From assembly GCA_965228415.1 (NCBI GenBank), contig OZ245814.1, positions 7,998,001 to 8,062,000 of the forward strand: a stretch of 64,000 bases of DNA. The letters are read 5' to 3'. Shown in pieces: positions 9,219 to 15,871 of this stretch; position 1 is the first letter of the stretch; each line of letters opens with the position of its first letter. Below the pieces are notes generated by a model. The model did no database searches, was not told the DNA's origin, and was given only the letters and a program-made list of their open reading frames with translations. Both the position numbers and the translations under genes were made by a program. Source of the DNA: Agaribacillus sp965228415. GTDB lineage: Bacteria > Bacteroidota > Bacteroidia > Cytophagales > Cyclobacteriaceae.

Positions 9219-10166
9219 ATGCGGATACCAGGTCCAATTCTATTTTTTCTGTTCATTGCAAGTTCGCTTAACAGTAAGGGCCAGCATTTGTATCAGCAAC
9301 CCAAACCGTTAAAAAAGAAGGCCGATCTGGAAAGGATAATCGGATCACGGTCGAATGATCCTCTGGAAAAGAAGCTTCGAATACTTTGGGTTTATGGTTA
9401 TGACAAAGATCACATTGCCGGAGCCCACGATTATGTAAAGGTGAAGAATCTGATGGTTGGGTTGCTGAACACAGTGCCCAACGTAATTATTGAAGAGGCT
9501 TTTCATTTTCCGGACAAGGCGCAATTTGATAACGCCGATCTTTTAGTAATGTATTTGCATCTGCCTGATCTGAAAAATAAGCAATTCAAAGATTTCTGGA
9601 ATTACATTAAAAAAGGTGGTGGTGTCGTCTCTCTCCATGAAACGGCAATTATGCGGCCGGCTTCAAAGGGCAGAAAACTTTCCGAATGCCTCGGTGCTGC
9701 CTGGCATGAGGAGACCTCGAAATGGGGTGCCATTTTTGACGAAATAAATATTGACAATGGGCATGAGATATTCAAGGGTTTTCCCGAAAACCTGAAGATC
9801 AATGACGAGTTTTATTGGGATCTGTATCAAGAAGATCTGATGAAGGTGCTGGGATCAGTACGTACCGGCCCGGAGGGCGACAGCGAAGGACCTGTGTTTA
9901 GGGAAGAATTATCAAAGGAGGAATCCCCGGTGTTCTGGACTTATGAATTGGGGAAGGGTAAGGTTTTCGGCACAACAACCGGTCACCATACTTTTACCTA
10001 CTATGATCCTGAATTTCGGATTATTATTTTTCGGGCTATGGCATGGGCGGCCAATGTAAAACCAGATCCCCTCATGCCACTGGTTTTTGAAGGAATTACT
10101 GACAAAAAAGAAATGGTAGGTACTACTGATGTCATGCGTTATTGGAAGGGAAAACGAAGAGAATAA
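9219..10166 (+). CDS. ThuA-domain exported protein (second of two)
   Basis: This 315-residue protein has an N-terminal signal of about 22 residues (MRIPGPILFFLFIASSLNSKG), not an obvious lipobox. The ThuA-like domain covers residues of about 48-285: KLRILWVYGYDKDH, DNADLLVMYLHLPDL, YIKKGGGVVSLHETAI and the closing GKVFGTTTGHHTFTYYDPEF, where the His-rich GHH motif is typical of ThuA proteins. It differs strongly from the preceding ThuA gene (no long identical runs), so this is not a recent duplication; the two may act on different intermediates. An ATG at 9212 is in another frame. The start at 9219 is the one that gives the signal peptide. Confidence 0.88.
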   Translation: MRIPGPILFFLFIASSLNSKGQHLYQQPKPLKKKADLERIIGSRSNDPLEKKLRILWVYGYDKDHIAGAHDYVKVKNLMVGLLNTVPNVIIEEAFHFPDKAQFDNADLLVMYLHLPDLKNKQFKDFWNYIKKGGGVVSLHETAIMRPASKGRKLSECLGAAWHEETSKWGAIFDEINIDNGHEIFKGFPENLKINDEFYWDLYQEDLMKVLGSVRTGPEGDSEGPVFREELSKEESPVFWTYELGKGKVFGTTTGHHTFTYYDPEFRIIIFRAMAWAANVKPDPLMPLVFEGITDKKEMVGTTDVMRYWKGKRRE

Positions 10167-10257
10167 ATATAAATCATAGAAAGTTGATCAGTATACTTTT
10201 TTCAATGGTAATGGTTTGCAATGCCTGTCAATGCGATTAAACCAAAAATAATGGTAT

Positions 10258-11019
10258 ATGACTAAATCCCGGATACATTATAAGATTAACACCCTGATGG
10301 CGGTTACACTAATTAACATGGCCCTCTTTGGATGCCAGAATCGATCCAACAATAAAAATGTGGGCCATTCCCCGGAATTGGGGACTAAAAGTCAGACTGG
10401 TTCGTCAGCTACGCTCAGTGCAAAGGTTGTTCCCTTATTCAACGGTTACAGTTTTGACGGATGGAATGTCGACACCAACTCTTTTTCCATCCGGGATTCC
10501 GTTATTGTTGGCGGTACCTTGCGAAAACCGATTGAAGAAATGTTATGGATTACGACAAAAAAGAAATATACTGATTTTCAACTGGATGTGGATGTTAAGC
10601 TCGCCGGAGGAGATGAAGCAGAGCGTCCGAATTCGGGAATATGGTTTAGGTGTCATTTCAATGAAGGGGGGGTGCTTGTTGGATACGAGGCCGATATGAT
10701 GATTAACCTTGATGAAAAAGAGACAAATGACAGCATCTGGTGGGGATCATTACACGATCCGTTTCGTCGAGACTTTGATGAATTTAACATTGTGGGTAAC
10801 CAGGATAGTCTTAGAAAAACCCTAAAAGTTGAAGATTGGAACCATTTTAAAATTTACTGTAAAGGCCCCGATATTAAGGTATGGTTAAATGATATACTAA
10901 CCGCGGCCTACGTCGAGACCGACAAATCCATTGCGAGAAGTGGAGTCATTGGATTGCAGTTGCATGATGGGCCACCGACTGAAGTCAGATTTAAAAATGT
11001 CATACTCAGGGAGCTGTGA
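10258..11019 (+). CDS. DUF1080 (3-keto-disaccharide hydrolase-like) lipoprotein
   Basis: This 253-residue protein has a lipobox ending FGC (Cys about residue 23) after MTKSRIHYKINTLMAV. The DUF1080 jelly-roll covers residues of about 58-253: VVPLFNGYSFDGWN at its start, then NSGIWFRCHF and a C-terminal segment GVIGLQLHDGPPTEVRFKN, all characteristic of the family. DUF1080 is now named 3-keto-disaccharide hydrolase; family members cleave or eliminate 3-oxidised glycosides. It is the only candidate for glycosidic bond cleavage in the plus-strand cluster, and a second copy lies in the minus-strand cluster (13567-14376). It follows the ThuA gene after 91 bases. Confidence 0.92.
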   Translation: MTKSRIHYKINTLMAVTLINMALFGCQNRSNNKNVGHSPELGTKSQTGSSATLSAKVVPLFNGYSFDGWNVDTNSFSIRDSVIVGGTLRKPIEEMLWITTKKKYTDFQLDVDVKLAGGDEAERPNSGIWFRCHFNEGGVLVGYEADMMINLDEKETNDSIWWGSLHDPFRRDFDEFNIVGNQDSLRKTLKVEDWNHFKIYCKGPDIKVWLNDILTAAYVETDKSIARSGVIGLQLHDGPPTEVRFKNVILREL

Positions 11020-11105
11020 TTTTGAAGAAACTTTTTCAAATAACGGCTTAATATCTTGTATTTATGGCAGACAGTTGATGAATAAACCAAATAATACGAA
11101 CAACC

Positions 11106-11864
11106 TTGGAGTCAACATTTCAAAATAAAACGGTGCTGATAACCGGTAGCAGCTCAGGAATTGGGAGAGGCACAGCACTTTCTTTTGCCAATAGGGGTGC
11201 CAACGTGGTACTTGCGTCGAGGAATGCTTCTGCTAACAAAGAATTGATGGGTGAAATCAAATCTTGTGCAGGTGTGGCAAGCTATATTAAAACTGATATT
11301 ACCAAAGCCGATGATGTCCGGCGCATGGTAAACACTGCCGTAAATACCTATGGTGCCATTGATATCGCTATTAATAATGCCGGATTTGAAGGAACCCCAG
11401 GAGTGAAAACGGCGGATTATGGGGAAGCAGTCTGGGATCAGGTAATTGACATTAACCTGAAAGGCGTTTGGTTATCTATGAAATACGAAATTCCAGTGAT
11501 GTTAAAAGCTGGTAAAGGCGTTATTATCAATATCTCTTCACTTGCCGGGATCAAAGCTGGGGGGGCTGGGGTAGGATACCATGCTGCCAAATTTGGGGTG
11601 GTAGGCATCACAAAGTCAGCAGCCCTGGAATATGCTGAGGAAAATATCAGGATCAATGTTATTTGCCCTGCGGTCATAGAAACACCAATGGCAGATCGGG
11701 CATTTGATAGTATGGCTAAAAGAGAAGCTGCCATAAGTATGCATCCAATCGGCAGGTTGGGTGCAGTTGATGAGGTAGTTAATACCATAAGTTGGCTGGC
11801 TTCAGACGCGTCATCCTTCGTTACAGGGGCAATCATCCCCGTTGACGGAGGTGCCAGCTTGTGA
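11106..11864 (+). CDS. Short-chain dehydrogenase/reductase (SDR)
   Basis: This 252-residue classical SDR has the NAD(P)-binding motif TGSSSGIG (residues 13-20), NNAG (90-93), the catalytic Ser in INISS (144/145), Y158 and K162 (YHAAK), and a C-terminal GAIIPVDGG. It has no signal peptide, so it is cytoplasmic, unlike its neighbours. The start is TTG at 11106: the frame has an in-frame TGA at 11079-11081 and no ATG in between, and residue 6 onward already matches the first strand, so the protein is complete. It probably reduces or oxidises the imported keto-sugar or its product; the exact substrate is unknown. It is the last gene of the plus-strand run and faces the MocA gene tail-to-tail. Confidence 0.92.
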   Translation: MESTFQNKTVLITGSSSGIGRGTALSFANRGANVVLASRNASANKELMGEIKSCAGVASYIKTDITKADDVRRMVNTAVNTYGAIDIAINNAGFEGTPGVKTADYGEAVWDQVIDINLKGVWLSMKYEIPVMLKAGKGVIINISSLAGIKAGGAGVGYHAAKFGVVGITKSAALEYAEENIRINVICPAVIETPMADRAFDSMAKREAAISMHPIGRLGAVDEVVNTISWLASDASSFVTGAIIPVDGGASL

Positions 11865-12213
11865 CGAAGAAAGGAATTAGAAGCGCCTCCCACGATAGGA
11901 GATCACCTGTAATTTTGAGAAGTATGGTAAAATTATAGCGAGGCGGTAGGTATGCGTAATCTTTAGCCGCTAAAAACAGGCAAAATTCCAAAATGTTGTG
12001 GAATAGTCAGATTCTTGTTACCCCCTATTTATTTCCAAATTGGTCACTGCTTTGAGACCACCATATTCAATAGCTTCCAAATATTGAACGCTATTGAACA
12101 TGGTTCCAAACTCAAAATTTGCTAAGGAATTCTCAAGCAAATCTCAAAAACAGGCAAGTCTTACATGTCTGCAATTGACCTGTTAGTTGCCGGTAAATAG
12201 TCGTTCTGGTTCA
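11865..12213. other. Convergent intergenic region without a gene
   Basis: These 349 bases lie between the ends of two convergent gene clusters. I see no reading frame of note, no T-run hairpin of the classical kind and no repeat. Short GC-rich complementary words (GCCTC near 11884, GAGGC near 11940) could pair over a distance but are weak. Confidence 0.5.
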
Positions 12214-13557
12214 TCAAAATTTCCGGTACTCCGAGTCTAAAAATTCATTGGCTTCCGCCTCGGAGAATTTGGCTTGTTTGCTATCCCAATGCAATGTTTT
12301 ATTTGGGAAACGGCCTGCAATAACACCCAAAAGTATTGTTTCCGTAAGCCTGGAAGCGTAAGAGAAAGGCGCGCTGCACTCATCTTTTCCCAAACAGGCG
12401 TCAACAAACTGATGATAGTGTTTTTTCCCTTCCTGATCGTAATCTCTGACAGGCGGCCCCAATTCATTGGATTTATCAAATTTTGAAATGTCAATATCCT
12501 CATACTTGCCGTCAACAATCAGCCTTGGAAGTTGCATAAAGTGAGGTAGCAGCAATCTTCCCTTTTCCCCGATGAACATGGCGCCTTGTCCGGGAAGTTT
12601 TTCGTCATTGGGCAGTTTTAGATCTTTATGCTTTTCAGGCGCTCCCACGCCGTCATACCATATCCATTTTAAGGTGTCTGCCGTGTACTTGGTTCCCGGA
12701 AATTCATAGGTGACGATGTTGTTTTCCGGGAAACCGAAACCGGTTGGCTTTCTACATTTATTTTTAATGGTAAATGGAACATCCAGCGCCAGGGCGTTGT
12801 AAGGTGTGTCAAAAATATGTACGCCCATGTCTCCCAGCGTTCCACAACCATAATCCAGCAACTTTCGCCAATTTCCGGGATGGTAAACATTTTCCTTGTA
12901 AGGTCTTTCCTTGGAGGTGCCCAACCAGAGGTTCCAATCCAGGTGTTCGGGAACCGGATCTTTTCCTTCAGGGGCAGCGCCGTCATATCCCCAGTTTTTA
13001 GGCGACCAGGCTCTTACCGTACTGACTTTGCCAATAATTCCGGATTGGATCAATAAAGTGCCTAATTTATAATCATAAAATGAATGTACCTGAATGCCCA
13101 TTTGTGTAACCAGGTTCTTTTTTTCGGCCAATTTTCGCATGGCTCTTGCCTCGGTTACATGGTGCGTAAGCGGTTTTTGACAATACACTGGCTTACCCAT
13201 TTCCATGGCCTTCATAGAGGCTGGCGCATGGGTGTGATCCGGCGTTGATACAATGACGGCATCAATGGTGTCGCCCATCTCCTTCAGCATTTGTCGATAG
13301 TCAGCGTAGACCTTGGCTTTAGGGTGCAGCGCTTTCGCAGCGGCCAGGTTGTTGGCATCAACATCACATAAGGCGGTGACGTCCACCAGTTGATGCGATG
13401 AGATAGCTTTGAGATCCTCCATGCCCATACCACCTACACCTATATGGGCAGTTCTTAAGCGGCCATTTTTTAAAGATGCCCAGGAGGATGAGGGCAGCAG
13501 TGCTAATGATGACAGTGCCGCAACACTTTTTAAAAATTGTCGTTTGTTCATTTTCAT
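12214..13557 (-). CDS. Exported Gfo/Idh/MocA-family oxidoreductase
   Basis: This 447-residue protein has an N-terminal export signal MKMNKRQFLKSVAALSSLAL: it resembles a Tat signal in which the twin-arginine is KR. The Rossmann motif HIGVGGMG (about residues 38-45), VIVSTPDHTHAPAS, the catalytic-Lys motif as CQKPLTHH instead of the usual EKP, and YGCGTLGDMGVHIFD place it in the exported MocA group common in Bacteroidota and Planctomycetes. Members bind NAD(P) tightly and oxidise sugars; the rhizobial ThuB that makes 3-keto-trehalose belongs to the same superfamily. It is the last gene of the minus-strand locus, 9 bases behind DUF1080, which supports generation of a 3-keto substrate for that neighbour. 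That pairing is inference. Confidence 0.92.
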   Translation of the reverse strand: MKMNKRQFLKSVAALSSLALLPSSSWASLKNGRLRTAHIGVGGMGMEDLKAISSHQLVDVTALCDVDANNLAAAKALHPKAKVYADYRQMLKEMGDTIDAVIVSTPDHTHAPASMKAMEMGKPVYCQKPLTHHVTEARAMRKLAEKKNLVTQMGIQVHSFYDYKLGTLLIQSGIIGKVSTVRAWSPKNWGYDGAAPEGKDPVPEHLDWNLWLGTSKERPYKENVYHPGNWRKLLDYGCGTLGDMGVHIFDTPYNALALDVPFTIKNKCRKPTGFGFPENNIVTYEFPGTKYTADTLKWIWYDGVGAPEKHKDLKLPNDEKLPGQGAMFIGEKGRLLLPHFMQLPRLIVDGKYEDIDISKFDKSNELGPPVRDYDQEGKKHYHQFVDACLGKDECSAPFSYASRLTETILLGVIAGRFPNKTLHWDSKQAKFSEAEANEFLDSEYRKF

Positions 13558-13566
13558 GGTGAGGGA

Positions 13567-14376
13567 TTATAATTTTCTAATTTTTATATTCTTAAACCAA
13601 ATTGGACTTGAGTGATCCTGCAAGCCAATGTACCCCGTTTTAAAACGGCCATAGTCTTCACTGTTTTTCCATTTGTCGGAGTTCTTTTTCTCATACCATT
13701 CTTTAGACCATGGAACGAAAGATAACACTTTTTTACCATTAAGCCAGTGCTCTACCTTTTCCGGTGTAAATACAATTTTGGAAGAATTCCATTCGCCGAC
13801 AGGATGAAGTACTTTTTCATTCGGATCAGCGGGGTGCATGGCATAATCAGACGCGGTCATTTGTAAGGGTTTCAGTTCCGAGGGGTTTTCGGTATAGCCG
13901 AGACTGGTGTTATAAGCTGTCAGGTCATGCATTGACGCATAATTCTCATCATCGATCAGCTGATATTCCGGGGCAACTTCCGGCGGACCGTTATAACCTT
14001 CTTTCAGGTGATAAAAAATACCGCTGTTCCCTCCTTTGGGCAATTTCCATTCCAGGTAAAGTTCAAAATTATCAAATTCTTCAAGACCGTATATGATATC
14101 TGTGCCACCTTTGTAATCTTGTTCCAGCCCAAGTTCCGTGTCAAAAGTAAGTTCGCCATTCCTCACAACCCACCCGGGTGGTAAAGCGTCTCCATTGTAG
14201 GCTCTCCATCCCTTGGTACTGGTGCCGTCAAAAAGGTATATCCAGTCAGATTCAGTGTCACTTTCAGCAGCAGTTTCGGCTTTGGACCCGGCTTCAGCTT
14301 CAGCTTCCGTTTTTGATCCCTTTTGACAGGAGAAGGTCATCACAGCAAGCAATGCCAGTGCTATTAGTTGTTTCAT
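13567..14376 (-). CDS. DUF1080 (3-keto-disaccharide hydrolase-like) lipoprotein, second copy
   Basis: The predicted protein has 269 residues. The frame extends upstream to 14403, but ATG 14376 gives a good lipoprotein signal MKQLIALALLAVMTFSC. A low-complexity Ala/Glu/Ser/Asp linker follows (about residues 20-42), then the DUF1080 domain: IYLFDGTSTKGWRAYNGD, GGNSGIFYHLKEG, HWLNGKKVLSF and a closing GYIGLQDHSSPIWFKNIKI. It shares only family-level similarity with the DUF1080 protein at 10258-11019. The acidic linker probably holds the domain off the membrane. It lies between the DUF1501 gene and the MocA gene in one operon. Confidence 0.93.
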   Translation of the reverse strand: MKQLIALALLAVMTFSCQKGSKTEAEAEAGSKAETAAESDTESDWIYLFDGTSTKGWRAYNGDALPPGWVVRNGELTFDTELGLEQDYKGGTDIIYGLEEFDNFELYLEWKLPKGGNSGIFYHLKEGYNGPPEVAPEYQLIDDENYASMHDLTAYNTSLGYTENPSELKPLQMTASDYAMHPADPNEKVLHPVGEWNSSKIVFTPEKVEHWLNGKKVLSFVPWSKEWYEKKNSDKWKNSEDYGRFKTGYIGLQDHSSPIWFKNIKIRKL

Positions 14377-14425
14377 AAATGGTGTTTTTGTGGGTTTTAA
14401 CATACTTTATAATTGAATAATTTTT

Positions 14426-15859
14426 TTAAGCGAATAAATCTAAAATTGGCTGGCTCTGACCATCGGGTGTCGTATAAAAGGGTCTGCCTTCAATGGTATA
14501 GTGCGTTTCAGGGTGGATGCCGAGGGCATGATAGATCGATTGGTGTATCTGGTCTATTACCACCGTTTTTTCTATGGATGAACATGGCCTTTCATCGGCT
14601 GTTTTACCATAAACCAACCCTTTTTTGATACCACCGCCCCATATTAATACGGAGCTGCCATCGGTAAAGTGGCGATGCATGCCATAGAATTTTTCATCTT
14701 CAATTTTATCGGGTTGATTAACCTGGTCTCTTACTTTTTCACCGGGTCTGCCTTCCATAATGGCATCCCGGCTAAACTCGCTGGCTAAAATAATCAGCGT
14801 TCTGTCCAGGTGGCCCGTTTCGTCCAGGTCCCTGATCAATTGCGCAATGGGCCTGTTGATAAGTTCTTTCATTTTTACCAAACGCAAGTGGCCGTTTTCG
14901 TGGGTATCCCATCCTAGAAATGGTTCATATTCGGTGGAAACACTGATGAAACGGCCGCCGTTCATCGCCAGTCTTTTGGCCAAAAGACAGCCCAAACCAA
15001 ACCGCCCGGTGTTGTAAGTGTCATATACCTCTTTGGATTCCTGTGTCAAGTCGAATATCTGTGCTTCCGGCGAATTCAACAGGCGATAGGATTGCTCCAT
15101 CGACCGCATCAAAGACTCCTTTTGATAATCGCTACCCCGCTCCATGACGCCGCTTTTATCAACCAACTCTTTATATAGCTTATGGCGGGCTTCAAACCTT
15201 TTAAGGGACATTCCTTTTGGCGGGCGAACACTATCCAGTCCGCTGGAAGGATCTGGTATTAGAAAAGGACCGTATTCACTTCCTAAAAATCCGGCCGAAT
15301 GGAAGGCTTTCAACTCTTCAGCTTCCCCAACGGTAAATCGTTGCCCCATCGCAATAAACGGAGGAATGACCGGATTTAACGGTCCCAGCTCTTTGGCAAT
15401 CCAGGCCCCAAGGTGAGGTGCCTGCACGGACTGTGGCGGCTCATAGCAGGTATGCCAATGGTATTGATGACGGGTGTGTAATATATGGCCCAGGTCCGCG
15501 GACCGGTAGGAGCGAATAATGGCTCCCCTGTCCATCACATTGCCGATGGCTTCCAGACCTTCAGAAAAATCGAGTCCGTCGACAACGGTAGGAGCTTTGG
15601 GAAATGTACTTAACACTCTTTTACTCTCTATTCCTTTTTCGTAGGGTGCATAAGCTTTCGGGTCAAAGGTTTCGGTATGAGCCATGCCACCGGCCATCCA
15701 AAGCAAAATGACTGTATCAGCAGTGGCAGGGGTAACAGGAGCCGTTGAACAGGCACCTAAGAAACTGGTGGCAGGAATGCTGACCGACATGGAGGCCAGA
15801 CTTGCCGCTCCCATTTTTTTTATAAAATCTCTGCGCGTATTTAATGTTTGATCATCCAT
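14426..15859 (-). CDS. DUF1501 protein (sulfatase/alkaline-phosphatase-like fold), Tat-exported
   Basis: The predicted protein has 477 residues. The frame runs up to 15913, but ATG 15859 is preceded by a strong GGAGG at 15871-15867 and gives a proper Tat signal, TRRDFIKKMGAASLA, so I take that start. DUF1501 signatures include VILLWMAGGMAHTETFDPK, GLGCLLAKRLAMNGGRFISV, GWDTHENGHLRLVKMKELI, LILASEFSRDA and the late HYTIEGRPFYT. DUF1501 proteins are nearly always encoded next to DUF1549/DUF1553 cytochromes, as here; the biochemical role of the pair remains unknown. Its start is 11 bases after the stop of the DUF1553 gene, so translational coupling is likely. Confidence 0.93.
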   Translation of the reverse strand: MDDQTLNTRRDFIKKMGAASLASMSVSIPATSFLGACSTAPVTPATADTVILLWMAGGMAHTETFDPKAYAPYEKGIESKRVLSTFPKAPTVVDGLDFSEGLEAIGNVMDRGAIIRSYRSADLGHILHTRHQYHWHTCYEPPQSVQAPHLGAWIAKELGPLNPVIPPFIAMGQRFTVGEAEELKAFHSAGFLGSEYGPFLIPDPSSGLDSVRPPKGMSLKRFEARHKLYKELVDKSGVMERGSDYQKESLMRSMEQSYRLLNSPEAQIFDLTQESKEVYDTYNTGRFGLGCLLAKRLAMNGGRFISVSTEYEPFLGWDTHENGHLRLVKMKELINRPIAQLIRDLDETGHLDRTLIILASEFSRDAIMEGRPGEKVRDQVNQPDKIEDEKFYGMHRHFTDGSSVLIWGGGIKKGLVYGKTADERPCSSIEKTVVIDQIHQSIYHALGIHPETHYTIEGRPFYTTPDGQSQPILDLFA

Positions 15860-15866
15860 ATCTGGT

Positions 15867-15871
15867 CCTCC
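15867..15871 (-). promoter_or_regulatory. Strong Shine-Dalgarno for the DUF1501 gene
   Basis: On the minus strand GGAGG stands seven bases before ATG 15859 and its first G is the last base of the upstream TAG stop. Such strong sites are uncommon elsewhere in this window, and it settles the start of DUF1501. Confidence 0.7.
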
